Shown here: positions 1 through 8,643 of the stretch, piece by piece | Position numbering within the stretch: the first letter of the stretch is position 1 | Layout: every line of letters begins with the position of its first letter | Source of the DNA: Lacrimispora celerecrescens | Lineage (GTDB): Bacteria; Bacillota; Clostridia; Lachnospirales; Lachnospiraceae | Assembly (NCBI RefSeq): GCF_000732605.1 | Contig: NZ_JPME01000028.1 | Location: 1 to 64,000 of the forward strand | DNA length: 64,000 bases | Reading direction: 5' to 3' | The notes under the pieces: generated by a model | What the model was told of the DNA's origin: nothing | What the model saw: the letters and a program-made list of their open reading frames with translations, nothing else | Databases searched by the model: none | Program-made: the position numbers and the translations under genes

Positions 1-13
1 CGAACTCTCAAAT
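1..13 (-). rRNA. 16S rRNA gene, extreme 5' end (cut by window edge)
   Basis: Read on the minus strand, the last bases are TTTGAGAGTTCG, which match the start of bacterial 16S rRNA (the 27F priming region, AGAGTTTGATC, with one T-to-C difference). The assignment rests mainly on context: two near-perfect tandem promoters and a long untranslated leader lie immediately upstream. Only about a dozen bases are inside the window, so the mature 5' end is approximate. Confidence 0.7.
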
Positions 14-235
14 TAAATGATGTTCAATCCGGGGTCAAAATCAACTAACTAGCTAATTTATTTCCCGTTTTACTTGTTGTTTGGTTCGTATACAATTACT
101 TGTATTCGTTCTGAAATTTTCTCATTCAAAGCCATCAAACATGGCTTATTTTATTAGAATTTTCAGGGTTTTACATACTGTTCAATCTTCTGTTTTCAAA
201 GTGCTTTGTGTGTTGCTTTCTTGTTCAGCAGCAAC
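14..235 (-). other. rRNA operon leader (untranslated)
   Basis: This stretch lies between the tandem rRNA promoters and the 16S start. It contains a short hairpin at 129-147 (AAGCCAT/ATGGCTT arms) and a TTTGAAAACAGAAGATTGAACAG-like stretch of the kind seen in clostridial rRNA leaders and spacers. It probably carries antitermination and processing signals, but no exact boxA could be assigned. No coding sequence is supported. Confidence 0.6.
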
Positions 236-241
236 TCATTT

Positions 242-270
242 ATAATATCATGTGGCTGCTTTTTTGTCAA
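242..270 (-). promoter_or_regulatory. rRNA promoter P2 (proximal)
   Basis: On the minus strand TTGACA (270-265) is followed by a 17-bp spacer and TATTAT (247-242). It is almost a copy of the distal promoter 100 bp upstream: both have CACATATGA- or CACATGA-like bases before the -10. Tandem strong promoters are the normal arrangement for Firmicute rRNA operons. Confidence 0.85.
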
Positions 271-340
271 CAACTTTTTTTTACTTTTTTCAATCTGTTT
301 TAATTGATTGCCCTCGCAGTCTGTCTCGCGCTGGGTCTTT

Positions 341-369
341 ATAATATCATGTTCATATGTGATTGTCAA
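341..369 (-). promoter_or_regulatory. rRNA promoter P1 (distal)
   Basis: On the minus strand TTGACA (369-364), 17-bp spacer, TATTAT (346-341). It lies just downstream of the cvpA operon terminator and upstream of P2, and is read toward the 16S rRNA gene. Confidence 0.85.
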
Positions 370-472
370 GGAAATTTGTTCCACTTGTTCAAACAATTTT
401 TTCAGCGATTCTATACCCACTATATATAAGCATTTGTCCTTAATTTTTCTATATTTTGTGGTTAAATGAAAG

Positions 473-510
473 ATCTGCAAGCAGAGGTTATCACATCTTT
501 GCTTGCAGAT
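473..510 (-). terminator. Rho-independent terminator of the recR-cvpA operon
   Basis: Perfect 11-bp inverted repeat (ATCTGCAAGCA / TGCTTGCAGAT) with a 16-base loop. On the minus strand it is followed by CTTTCATTT. It lies about 40 bases after the cvpA stop and separates that operon from the rRNA promoters. Confidence 0.8.
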
Positions 511-548
511 TTGTTTTAATTGAATATATGATAGGTACAATTCCTGCC

Positions 549-1283
549 TCATACGAAGCCACGCAGTACCCCTAGAACCATCAGATTTAGAAAGTTATGG
601 GTGTATATAAAGGACAGCCATTTACTCGCTTCAATCTGCCGGGTCAGCATTAAGCCCCACTCGGTTCCGGAGAAAGCAGTAACCAGCAAACAGGCAATCC
701 AAAGGAATACAAGTCCTTCCAATCCTCCCAGCAGAGCGCCTGCTATTTTGTTGATTCCCGATATAATAGGAAGTCTTGAAATAATATCAAGCCACCTCAT
801 GACCAGCCTTGAGAACAGATAGATGGCGGCAAACAGAAGAACGAATCCAACTGAATTGAGGATTACATCTGCAAGGTAGTTTCCTACATAGTCCGTAAAA
901 GCCTGAACTCCCAGCATTTGATACACTTCACTGTTGTTATTTTCAATGAGTGCATTCTTGACACTTTGGGGCAGCTTAAGATTTTCAATAATCATACGCT
1001 GGGCAGATGGAGCTTCCAAGGCTTCCCCGGAAGGAATTTCTTCCTGTTCCAAACCCATTGATTTTTTCATGTTTTCTGAAATCGTCTGCTGAAGGCCTGT
1101 ATTTTCCTTTAAAAACCCTGTCACCGAAGGTAATGAAGCCCGGACAATGGTTAAGGATAAAACCACCGCCAGCATTGATACAACCAACCGGATGAATCCT
1201 CTATGATGGCCATAAAGGACCATTCCCAAAAGATAGACTCCGGCTGCAATAGATAACCAGTTTTCCGTATATAACCTCGTCAT
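549..1283 (-). CDS. CvpA family membrane protein
   Basis: A 244-residue polytopic membrane protein with hydrophobic segments near residues 10-25, 30-50, 140-165 and 180-205. The Gly-rich segment near 175-190 (IAGALLGGLEGLVFLW) is typical of the CvpA/colicin V production family. In Gram-positives these are uncharacterised envelope proteins, so a role in colicin production should not be assumed. It is the last gene of the minus-strand run from recR. Its start is set by TTAGGAG seven bases upstream, supplied by a hairpin-RBS cassette also found before recR and the TPR gene. A strong terminator follows. Confidence 0.8.
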   Translation of the reverse strand: MTRLYTENWLSIAAGVYLLGMVLYGHHRGFIRLVVSMLAVVLSLTIVRASLPSVTGFLKENTGLQQTISENMKKSMGLEQEEIPSGEALEAPSAQRMIIENLKLPQSVKNALIENNNSEVYQMLGVQAFTDYVGNYLADVILNSVGFVLLFAAIYLFSRLVMRWLDIISRLPIISGINKIAGALLGGLEGLVFLWIACLLVTAFSGTEWGLMLTRQIEASKWLSFIYTHNFLNLMVLGVLRGFV

Positions 1284-1362
1284 AATTTGTCTCCTAATGA
1301 ATCAACTGGATATGCAAGCATACCCAGTTGATTCATAAACTCAAGGTTTAAAGATATGTTTC
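1284..1362 (-). repeat. Hairpin-RBS cassette, copy A (before cvpA)
   Basis: Read on the minus strand it contains a 12-bp inverted repeat (TGAATCAACTGG / CCAGTTGATTCA) that extends inward with GGGTATGC/GCATATCC. TTAGGAGACAAATTATG follows directly, so the ribosome binding site abuts the hairpin. It is about 80% identical by eye to copy C (5266-5350) and shares its last 35 bases with copy B (4533-4643). Confidence 0.75.
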
Positions 1363-1364
1363 TA

Positions 1365-2195
1365 TCAATCTTCTTCGAATATCAATCGGTTAATTGCGGA
1401 TGCTACTCCGTTTTCCTCATTGGTACTCGTTATATAATCAGCAGCTGCAAGAAGCTCTTTGCTTCCATTTTTCATGGCCACTCCGATTCCTGCCTTTTGG
1501 ATCATAGAAAGATCGTTTTCTCCATCTCCTATCGCCATTGTTTGTTTTCCATCAATCCCTAAATAGGAAGCGAGTCTTAAGATCGCCTCGCCTTTTGTTG
1601 CTCCGATGGCATTGATCTCTAAATTGTTTGGTATGGAAGAGGTGACCAGAATGTCTTGTCTCTTCTCCAATTCAGCCCTTAATCTTGCTCGTTCCTCCAT
1701 TTCAGGGAAAAACAGATTGACTTTCTCCACAGGCTTATGGTTCTTTTCAACAAACTCTATAATATTGGGATGGACATCCCTGGTCTTATGGACCATTTCC
1801 TGTAATTCGGGCGGCAGGCCGTATTCTGATAGGTGTTCATAAAAGCGAGGTTCTGTTATCCCGCGTCTGTCTATGTAAGGATCGTACATAACATGGTAGG
1901 CCTTCACCAGATGCAAAAGCTCCAGCGCTTGTTCCCGGGATAACATTCGGGTGTCAATAACCGTTTTTTCTTCCATGTCCTCAATGACCGCCCCATTGGT
2001 GGTAATTGCATAACGGATTCCGGAAATGCCTTTTATTTCTTCAGGTATTCCATGCACGGTCCGTCCGGTACACGGAACGATCCATATTCCTTTTTGAACA
2101 CATTGAATGAGTGCCTGGCGGTTGACGTCAGAAAGTCGTTTTTTATTATCTAACAGAGTTCCATCCAAATCAATTGCAATGAGTTTAATATCCAC
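1365..2195 (-). CDS. Cof-type HAD-IIB family phosphatase
   Basis: A 276-residue cytosolic haloacid-dehalogenase phosphatase. Motif I is DLDGTLLD at residues 9-16 (nucleophile and acid/base Asp). The C-terminal motif IV is GDGENDLSMI at about residues 222-231, followed by GVAMKNGS. The C2B cap and length are typical of Cof/YkrA/YidA-like sugar- or nucleotide-phosphate phosphatases. The substrate cannot be read from sequence. The gene starts 15 bases after the TPR gene stop, so the two are cotranscribed. Confidence 0.88.
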   Translation of the reverse strand: MDIKLIAIDLDGTLLDNKKRLSDVNRQALIQCVQKGIWIVPCTGRTVHGIPEEIKGISGIRYAITTNGAVIEDMEEKTVIDTRMLSREQALELLHLVKAYHVMYDPYIDRRGITEPRFYEHLSEYGLPPELQEMVHKTRDVHPNIIEFVEKNHKPVEKVNLFFPEMEERARLRAELEKRQDILVTSSIPNNLEINAIGATKGEAILRLASYLGIDGKQTMAIGDGENDLSMIQKAGIGVAMKNGSKELLAAADYITSTNEENGVASAINRLIFEED

Positions 2196-2210
2196 GTCTA
2201 ATACTCCAAT

Positions 2211-4532
2211 TTAATAAATGAAATGTTCTTCTTTTAAAACAAGAAGGCCGTCTTTATCATACTTTGAGGAGAACAAACCTTTAATCCGTTTTCCAAGGGA
2301 GGGCTTTTCCGCACGGTCAGCCGCTTCTTCAATCAGACTTTCTGCATTGGCCCTGTTTAGAGGAAGTCCATCCTCTTCCATGATCTCTATTCTCTCATAG
2401 AGCGCCAGCATGCTCTTACCGGTAATGCTGCAGTCGATCTCATTGGCATAACGACAGGCATATTGAGCGAATTCGTCAATATCCATCTCTTCTCCCTGAA
2501 AACCAGGACCTTCCTCGTCCCTGACAGACGGGCGGAATTCTTCACCCTCTTCATAAAAATCACTGTCATCATAGACACCGTCTTCATAGGGTTCGTCTTC
2601 ATAGGCTTCGGTTTCATAAGCTCCGGTTTCATAGGTTCCAGTATCATAGGCATCGGTTTCCCCGTAATCATTCTCTTTCCAGGAATCAGCTTCATAATTA
2701 TATTCCTGATCCCCATAATCTTCATAAGGCTCTTCTGGGGTCAAGGGTTTATAATCAGGCTTCTGAACAGTTCTAACCGGTTTTTCCTCCCGCACCGTTT
2801 CTCTCACACAGAAAACCGGGGCTTCTTCCCCGCTTCCGATGCACTCAAACTTACTTGCCAGTGCAGGATGCTCCTGGTGAAGGGTCTCCATTTGCTTTGG
2901 GTTATCAATGAGAACCACAATCATACCGCTTGTATCCTGGTCCATCAATTCATTTAATTCTTCCAGCGCTTCTCTGGTAAGATCACCGGCTTCCTCAATG
3001 ACCAGATCCTTTCCGGCCAGCCTGTCAGCGGATGCAAGCACTCCTCGATTGGACAACTTGGAACCGGTGATTTTTGCAACCGGATTCTTTACGTTATTTT
3101 CATTGTGAATCTGTTTTAAGGCTTCAACAGCCATTTGAAGTCCTTTTTCAGGAGTTCTTGCCTCTATCATAAGGTGGTTTTGAACCGGGGTTTCTTCCAG
3201 CTCCTCTTCCTCTTCCTCATACAGATCCTCAAACTCCAGATTATCTTCATCGCCGTATGGGGTGTTTTCCTCTTTTAAGACTGGATTTAAAGATCCATAA
3301 GAAGGCTCCGTCTCTTCCATCTCATAATAGGACTCATCCGACTGGTTATAATCTTTTTCTTCATATTCAAAATCATTCTCCGGTTGATCTTCGGATTCCT
3401 GAAAATTATCGTCTACAACGGCAAACTGTCCTCTGGCATCAGCCGGCGCCTCATATTCTGCTTCTCCGTCATAATATCCGCCAAGGTCACTCTCTTCCAT
3501 TCCAGGGCCATCCGGCTCCTCTTCCTCAAAAACAGGCTCCGAACGATGCAGAAGAGACTCCTCTTCTTTAAGCGCATAGATACTTCCGGGTCCTGGTATA
3601 GCAGTTACAGGGCGGCCTACTCTTCGGATGTCCTCCAGCACTCTCGTGCGTTCCATCTTGGGTTCTTCCCGTATAATGGGTTCTTCATAGGAGATCTTTG
3701 ACATTTCTCTGGCCAGCGTCTCCTGAACCGCTGCTTCTTGAAGCCTCGCCTCCAGATTATCTTCTTTAAGATTCTCTCCAAATACCATGTCTGGTTCCTG
3801 GGAAAACTCCTGTTCTTCTTCATAGTATTCTTCTTCTGGCTCTGGTTCTGGTTCCGGAACCGGGTTCAGCTTTCTTCCAACGCTGTATTCCTGCTCAACT
3901 GCCCGAAGCTTTGCTTCGTACTTGTCCCGGTTCTCCACAAGATCCATCTGGTAGTTGGTAAGTGGTGCATACTGTATTTTTAAATCCATGGCCTTGTCCA
4001 CATATTTTCCAAGACCAAACATCAGCATGATTCGGTCGCAGGTTTCCACACAGCGATCAGGCATACCCGCAAGGCTATAGAGTTCAGCAAGCTCATAGAG
4101 CCATTTCTCATCAAGCTCCACACTGGTATAGGATTCCAGGGAATGAATGAGCTGCTGGGCGGGTGCTCCTTTTGCTTTTAAAATCATAAAGCGCAGCAAC
4201 TGCTGCCTGGGATCATCAGAAGCCAGGTCACCAAATTCCTTATAGTAGGCTTCCGCCTCTTCGATATCCCCTTCCTTGATCGCCAGCTCTGCAAGCTTAT
4301 AAAGCAGACGTTTCCCAATTGGGGCACGTTCAAAAGCCTGGAGAAGAATCTCCTTGGCTTCCTGGTAATCTTCATTTTTCTCATAAATCGTGGCTACCAT
4401 GGAAAGCAGATTCGTGTTGCGTACTCTCTTCCAGTCTATTGTGTCGGCTATTTTCATAGCCGTTTCATAGTCATTTTTGCCAACCAATTTTTTAATCTGT
4501 TCAACCTTTATATTAAACTCGTACTTATCCAT
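2211..4532 (-). CDS. Large acidic TPR-repeat protein, function unknown
   Basis: A 773-residue soluble protein with no signal peptide. Residues 1-220 form TPR-like helical pairs (for example AMKIADTIDW, EAKEILLQAFERAP, EAEAYYKEFGDLA). Residues 225-460 and 600-690 are very acidic, low-complexity and probably disordered, including a five-residue repeat built on Y-E-x-x-A. Residues 460-590 look folded, and the C-terminus (about 700-773) is a conserved-looking helical tail. It resembles uncharacterised Lachnospiraceae TPR proteins. Position between recR and a HAD phosphatase gives no direct functional clue; a scaffold role is a guess. The start follows the TTAGGAG of cassette B. Confidence 0.7.
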   Translation of the reverse strand: MDKYEFNIKVEQIKKLVGKNDYETAMKIADTIDWKRVRNTNLLSMVATIYEKNEDYQEAKEILLQAFERAPIGKRLLYKLAELAIKEGDIEEAEAYYKEFGDLASDDPRQQLLRFMILKAKGAPAQQLIHSLESYTSVELDEKWLYELAELYSLAGMPDRCVETCDRIMLMFGLGKYVDKAMDLKIQYAPLTNYQMDLVENRDKYEAKLRAVEQEYSVGRKLNPVPEPEPEPEEEYYEEEQEFSQEPDMVFGENLKEDNLEARLQEAAVQETLAREMSKISYEEPIIREEPKMERTRVLEDIRRVGRPVTAIPGPGSIYALKEEESLLHRSEPVFEEEEPDGPGMEESDLGGYYDGEAEYEAPADARGQFAVVDDNFQESEDQPENDFEYEEKDYNQSDESYYEMEETEPSYGSLNPVLKEENTPYGDEDNLEFEDLYEEEEEELEETPVQNHLMIEARTPEKGLQMAVEALKQIHNENNVKNPVAKITGSKLSNRGVLASADRLAGKDLVIEEAGDLTREALEELNELMDQDTSGMIVVLIDNPKQMETLHQEHPALASKFECIGSGEEAPVFCVRETVREEKPVRTVQKPDYKPLTPEEPYEDYGDQEYNYEADSWKENDYGETDAYDTGTYETGAYETEAYEDEPYEDGVYDDSDFYEEGEEFRPSVRDEEGPGFQGEEMDIDEFAQYACRYANEIDCSITGKSMLALYERIEIMEEDGLPLNRANAESLIEEAADRAEKPSLGKRIKGLFSSKYDKDGLLVLKEEHFIY
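2566..2655 (-). repeat. Six tandem 15-bp repeats inside the TPR gene
   Basis: Six imperfect 15-bp units (on the plus strand, xTTTCATAGGxTCCG-like) encode the acidic pentapeptide repeat ending in the TGxYE/DExYE pattern. The unit length is a multiple of three, so copy-number change would not break the frame. Confidence 0.7.
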
Positions 4533-4643
4533 TATTTGTCTCCTAATGAATCAGGCGGATATGCTTGCCTGTCCCGTTGATGCCCGGTTAAGCGGGGCAC
4601 GCTGTTCGTAAACTTAAGGCTAGAAAAGGTTTTCCTTTCAACC
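4533..4643 (-). repeat. Hairpin-RBS cassette, copy B (before the TPR gene)
   Basis: It shares with copies A and C the terminal block TGATTCATTAGGAGACAAAT-ATG and the GGATATGC core. It is longer because of an internal insertion with its own small hairpin (TGCCC / GGGCA). The distal TTGAAAGGAAAACC-like part also resembles copy C. Confidence 0.65.
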
Positions 4644-4668
4644 TTATATCTTTAACAAGGCAAATGAG

Positions 4669-5265
4669 CTACAGCTCAACCCGGCCTTCCAGGGCCCGTA
4701 ACAATGTCACCTCATCTATGTACTCTAAGTCTCCTCCAACGGGGACTCCGCTGGCGATACGGGTAACCCTGATTCCTGTCGGCTTGATCAGCTTGCTGAT
4801 ATACATGGCTGTCGTCTCTCCTTCAAGACTGGAATTGGTAGCAATAATCACCTCTTCCACATCTCCCTGCAGTCTCTGCATCAGCTCTTTCAACTTTATG
4901 TCACCAGGTCCAATTCCCAGCATGGGAGAGATAGCCCCATGCAGGACATGATAAACGCCATCAAATTTTCCTGTTTTTTCATAAGCAGCCAAGTCCCTGG
5001 TGTCTTCCACTACCATAATTACCTTATGATTTCGTTTTTCGCTCTGGCAGATGGGGCATTTTTCCTGATCCGTCAGGGTAAAGCATTCTTTGCAATAACG
5101 TACATTCCGTTTTGCTTCTGTAATGGATGAAGCAAGACCTGCAACTTGTTCCTCCGGCATATTGATGATATGAAATGCCAGGCGCTGTGCAGATTTACTG
5201 CCAATACCCGGAAGTCTTGACAGCTCTTCAATTAATCTGGTTATCTGACTGCTATAGTAATTCAT
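4669..5265 (-). CDS. recR: Recombination protein RecR
   Basis: At 198 residues it is the standard length for RecR, the clamp-forming partner of RecO/RecF in gap repair and RecA loading. It shows the N-terminal helix-hairpin-helix ([18 protein letters not shown]), the four-Cys zinc finger (CKEC...CPIC, residues 57-71) and the Toprim domain (VVEDTRDL, then TNSSLEGE). The order dnaX-ybaB-recR is the conserved Firmicute arrangement. The start is fixed by TTAGGAG in cassette C. Confidence 0.97.
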   Translation of the reverse strand: MNYYSSQITRLIEELSRLPGIGSKSAQRLAFHIINMPEEQVAGLASSITEAKRNVRYCKECFTLTDQEKCPICQSEKRNHKVIMVVEDTRDLAAYEKTGKFDGVYHVLHGAISPMLGIGPGDIKLKELMQRLQGDVEEVIIATNSSLEGETTAMYISKLIKPTGIRVTRIASGVPVGGDLEYIDEVTLLRALEGRVEL

Positions 5266-5350
5266 AATTTGTCTCCTAATGAATCAAACGGATATGCCAG
5301 CATATCCAGTTGACTCACAAATTCATGATTGAAAGATGTTTCTCTTTCAA
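5266..5350 (-). repeat. Hairpin-RBS cassette, copy C (before recR)
   Basis: On the minus strand, CAACTGGATATGCTGGCATATCCGTTTGATTCA forms a stem around GGATATGC/GCATATCC and is followed directly by TTAGGAGACAAATTATG of recR. The far end carries TTGAAAG / CTTTCAA, a second small stem. It lies between ybaB and recR. Confidence 0.75.
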
Positions 5351-5353
5351 CCT

Positions 5354-5707
5354 TTAGAACGGAAAGCCTCCGCCTAAACCGCCAAGACCGCCAGTCAGCT
5401 TCGCCATGGCAGAGCTGTTGTCCTCTTCCATCTGGCGGAACGCTTCATTGGTAGCAGCCATGATTAAGTCCTCAAGCATCTCGATATCATCCGGATCTAC
5501 AACTTCCTGGGATAATTTAACCCCAGTCACTTCTTTTTTTCCTGAAACAGTGACTGATACAGCTCCGCCGCCTGCTGTTGCAGTATATTCCTTTTCCTCC
5601 AGCGCCTTTGTTGTCTCTTCCATCTGACGCTGCATCTTCTGAGCCTGCTTCATTAAATTATTCATATTGCCAGGCATTGCGCCTGGAAAACCGCCACGTT
5701 TTGCCAT
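5354..5707 (-). CDS. YbaB/EbfC family nucleoid-associated protein
   Basis: A 117-residue small DNA-binding protein of the YbaB/EbfC family, dimeric and associated with the nucleoid. The N-terminus is Met/Gln/Lys-rich (NNLMKQAQKMQRQME), followed by the conserved GGGAVSVTVSGKKEVTGVKL strand region and the VVDPDDIEMLEDLI helix. The Gly-rich tail GGLGGLGGGFPF is typical. It sits between dnaX and recR, the usual location. Confidence 0.95.
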   Translation of the reverse strand: MAKRGGFPGAMPGNMNNLMKQAQKMQRQMEETTKALEEKEYTATAGGGAVSVTVSGKKEVTGVKLSQEVVDPDDIEMLEDLIMAATNEAFRQMEEDNSSAMAKLTGGLGGLGGGFPF

Positions 5708-5739
5708 GGTGTATGTCCTCCTGTTATTTTTATGATTTT

Positions 5740-7335
5740 TTAATCTTCTATTGTTATATCCATTAAAATATTTGCTTTTAATTCTTCATCGCTGACATAA
5801 ACGGTATCAAGCCGTTCCCCTCCGCCCAGAAGCCTGGTCTTAAAGGTAATGGACTTTTGGTAATGGTCTTCCACATACCGCTCAATCGCTGCAACTGTTG
5901 TATCCCTGCTCCCGATCATATAATTGCTTTGATCGGAAAAGACGACGCAAAGACAGCTCTCTCCTGCTGGTTCCACAACCGTATCCCGGAAGCTGGCCCG
6001 GATAGGTCCTCCCAGTTCCCGAATGATCTTTCCCCATTCACTGCGGATCAGATTTAAATCCTCCAGCTGGCCTTTGGGAAGAGCCACCCGCTCTGCGGGA
6101 GTTAATTCAGGGACAGGTGGATTGCCGCCGCCTTTTCCTTCCCCTGCTTTTAAAGTATCCGGGGAGGCATTTACTACAATGCCGCTTTCCAGCTGTTTTT
6201 CTATACTGCTGATCCTCTGAAGTACGGAATCCAGGTTCTGCTCCATCTGAGGACGGGTCAGCTTGATTAAGGCTACCTCAATCAGAACTCTTTTCTGGAA
6301 GGCATAGCGAAGCTGATTGGAAAGATCTGAAAACACCCGGATATACCGCAGGAGTGCTTCGTTGTCCGTAAGCTTGCTGTCCTCTTTTAACAAGTTTTGG
6401 TTCTCTGTTGACATATCAAGCAGATTTTCTGCATGATCAACGGATTTTAATATTAAAAGGTTTCTTAAATACCAGATAAAGTCAATGACAAACTGGCCTA
6501 GTTCCCTTCCCTGAATCACCAGCTCTTCAAGACAGATTATACAGTCTTTCGTCCGGTTTTCCACGATTGCACGGAACATCGTTCCAAAAACGGTGATGTC
6601 CACGGCTCCCAGGACATCCAGGACATTGTCGTAGGTGAGAAGCTCTCCGTAATGAAATGCAATACACTGGTCCAGGAGACTTAAGGCATCACGCAGCGCC
6701 CCGTCAGCCGCCTTAGCGATATAACTTAGGGCCCGGTCCTCCACCTGAATATGTTCTGCAGCTGTCAGCTCTTTTAAATGCTCTACAATGGTTTCCACCG
6801 TAATGCGCTTAAAATCATACCGCTGGCACCGTGACAGGACCGTCACCGGAATCTTCTGGACTTCCGTAGTCGCCAGAATAAATATAACATAAGATGGGGG
6901 TTCTTCCAAGGTTTTTAACAATGCATTAAATGCCCCTGTAGAAAGCATATGAACCTCATCGATGATATAAACCCGATATTTGCCTTCTGTGGGAGGATAC
7001 TGAACTTCATCCCTTATCTCCCTGATGTTCTCCACGCCATTGTTTGACGCAGCATCAATTTCAACCACATTAAGGGATGCACCAGCTGCGATATTCTTAC
7101 AGGTCTGGCATTCCCCGCAGGGACTTCCGTCTACCGGGTGTTCGCAGTTAACCGCTTTTGCAAAGATCTTGGCAATACTGGTCTTGCCGGTTCCTCTTGT
7201 TCCGCAAAACAGATACGCATGCCCGATACGCCCGGATACTATCTGGTTTTTCAAAGTCTGTACGATATGGTCCTGACCCTTTACATCCGAGAAGGAAGGA
7301 GGGCGCCATTTCCGATACAATGCCGTATATGACAT
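5740..7335 (-). CDS. dnaX: DNA polymerase III subunit gamma/tau
   Basis: 531 residues, the clamp-loader ATPase of the replicative polymerase. Visible are Walker A GTRGTGKTS (residues 45-53), the zinc module (C at 64, then CGECQTC), Walker B IIDEVHML, and the sensor/arginine-finger motif LSRCQRYDF. The lid and collar domains fill residues 180-360. The C-terminal tau-like part (about 400-531) is short, as in many clostridia. It forms an operon with ybaB (32-bp gap) and recR. The upstream gene is phosphofructokinase, not the SRP RNA gene directly as in Bacillus. Confidence 0.96.
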   Translation of the reverse strand: MSYTALYRKWRPPSFSDVKGQDHIVQTLKNQIVSGRIGHAYLFCGTRGTGKTSIAKIFAKAVNCEHPVDGSPCGECQTCKNIAAGASLNVVEIDAASNNGVENIREIRDEVQYPPTEGKYRVYIIDEVHMLSTGAFNALLKTLEEPPSYVIFILATTEVQKIPVTVLSRCQRYDFKRITVETIVEHLKELTAAEHIQVEDRALSYIAKAADGALRDALSLLDQCIAFHYGELLTYDNVLDVLGAVDITVFGTMFRAIVENRTKDCIICLEELVIQGRELGQFVIDFIWYLRNLLILKSVDHAENLLDMSTENQNLLKEDSKLTDNEALLRYIRVFSDLSNQLRYAFQKRVLIEVALIKLTRPQMEQNLDSVLQRISSIEKQLESGIVVNASPDTLKAGEGKGGGNPPVPELTPAERVALPKGQLEDLNLIRSEWGKIIRELGGPIRASFRDTVVEPAGESCLCVVFSDQSNYMIGSRDTTVAAIERYVEDHYQKSITFKTRLLGGGERLDTVYVSDEELKANILMDITIED

Positions 7336-7348
7336 GCCTGTTAACTCC

Positions 7349-8428
7349 TTATTCGTCGCCGAAACTAATGCCTATCATCTTGGCTTCCTTAACGATAGAG
7401 CTCTCCGGATCGACGGTTTTTAATTTTCCGGCTACATCGGCTAACGGAATCTTAACAATCTCATTGTTATTCACCGCTACCATATAACCGTACTCTTTGT
7501 TATTTATGAGCTTTGCTGCCTCTGCTCCAAGGCGAGTGGAAAGCACTCTGTCGTAGGGGCATGGGTCGCCGCCTCTCTGCATATGACCAGGTACGGTAAC
7601 CCGCACTTCTTGTCCGGTACGCTCCGTAATCTGAGCCCCGATCTCATATGCCACAGAGGGATAAACCACCCCATTCTTCTTTTTTTCTTTTAATTCCTTT
7701 TTTGTCATGCAGGCATCTTCCTTGGAAATTGCCCCTTCCGCCACAGCAAGAATGGAAAATTTCTTACCGTTTTGGGCCCTGCTCTTTAATGCCTTTATCA
7801 CAATATCCAGATCATAAGGAATCTCCGGCAGTAGGATGATGTCAGCCCCGCCTGCAATCCCTGCATGCAAGGTAAGCCATCCGACCTTGTGCCCCATGAC
7901 TTCCACAATGAAGACTCTTCCATGGGAAGCTGCCGTTGTATGGATGCAATCTATGGCATTGGTAGCCACATTGATTGCACTCTGGAAACCAAAGGTAATA
8001 TCGGTCCCCCACAAATCATTATCAATGGTCTTAGGAAGGGATACTACATTCAGCCCCTCTTCCCGAAGGAGATTGGCTGTTTTCTGGCTTCCATTGCCGC
8101 CCAATACCACCAGGCATTCCAGTTTCAGCTTTTTATAGGTGTGCTTCATAGCTTCTACTTTATTAAGACCATTCTCATCAGGTGTCCGCATAAGTTTAAA
8201 CGGCTGTCTGGAGGTACCAAGGATTGTCCCACCCGTAGTAAGAATCCCGGAAAAGTTTTCCGGCTTCATTACACGGTACTCCTCATAAATCAGCCCTTTG
8301 TAGCCATCCACAAATCCAACAATCTCAATATCGCCGGGCATCCGGTACAGTGCCTTTGCTACGCCGCGCATGGTGGCATTTAAGCTCTGACAGTCGCCTC
8401 CGCTTGTAAGCATTCCAATTCTTATCAT
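7349..8428 (-). CDS. 6-phosphofructokinase (ATP-type by key residue)
   Basis: 359 residues of the phosphofructokinase A family, acting in glycolysis on fructose-6-phosphate. Glycine-rich phosphate loop GGDCQSLNA is at residues 10-18. The motif GGNGS is at about 109-113: Gly at the position that separates ATP enzymes (Gly) from PPi enzymes (Asp) predicts ATP use, although the preceding Asp of the E. coli enzyme is Asn here. The catalytic segment PKTIDND is present. It is longer than E. coli PfkA (320), in line with the clostridial group III/mixed-substrate branch. It has its own promoter but ends 13 bases before dnaX, so readthrough is likely. Confidence 0.9.
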   Translation of the reverse strand: MIRIGMLTSGGDCQSLNATMRGVAKALYRMPGDIEIVGFVDGYKGLIYEEYRVMKPENFSGILTTGGTILGTSRQPFKLMRTPDENGLNKVEAMKHTYKKLKLECLVVLGGNGSQKTANLLREEGLNVVSLPKTIDNDLWGTDITFGFQSAINVATNAIDCIHTTAASHGRVFIVEVMGHKVGWLTLHAGIAGGADIILLPEIPYDLDIVIKALKSRAQNGKKFSILAVAEGAISKEDACMTKKELKEKKKNGVVYPSVAYEIGAQITERTGQEVRVTVPGHMQRGGDPCPYDRVLSTRLGAEAAKLINNKEYGYMVAVNNNEIVKIPLADVAGKLKTVDPESSIVKEAKMIGISFGDE

Positions 8429-8478
8429 AAAAGCACACCTCTTTTTTTGATTCGATTTGTCATTAGGAAATAGGTAGT

Positions 8479-8507
8479 ATTATACCCATTTTATAATTAT
8501 AATACAA
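8479..8507 (-). promoter_or_regulatory. Promoter of the pfk-dnaX-recR run
   Basis: On the minus strand TTGTAT (8507-8502), 17-bp spacer, TATAAT with extended GGG before it (8484-8479). The phosphofructokinase start is about 50 bases downstream, preceded by AGAGGTG. Confidence 0.7.
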
Positions 8508-8588
8508 AGGGGAATATGGGGCAAGGGAAAACTTTATTTCATAAGAAATGTAAGAAAATATTAAAAATGGTAATCATAAATTGCAAAA

Positions 8589-8623
8589 GACACCGCAAAA
8601 CAGTTTCCTGCTCTCCGGCGTCT
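8589..8623 (-). terminator. Terminator after the SRP RNA
   Basis: On the minus strand AGACGCC ... GGTGTCT forms a stem (one G-U pair) followed by TTTTGC. It lies about 20 bases beyond the paired 3' end of the SRP RNA. Confidence 0.6.
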
Positions 8624-8643
8624 GATAATTCTTTCTATTTTTA

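Noticed and set aside
196-552. Possible 118-residue gene after cvpA on the minus strand
   Set aside because: It contains a perfect rho-independent terminator (473-510) and both tandem rRNA promoters. Its translation has no recognisable family, so it is treated as non-coding.
7349-8428. PPi-dependent phosphofructokinase
   Set aside because: The discriminating position in GGNGS is Gly, as in ATP-dependent enzymes. PPi enzymes have Asp there.
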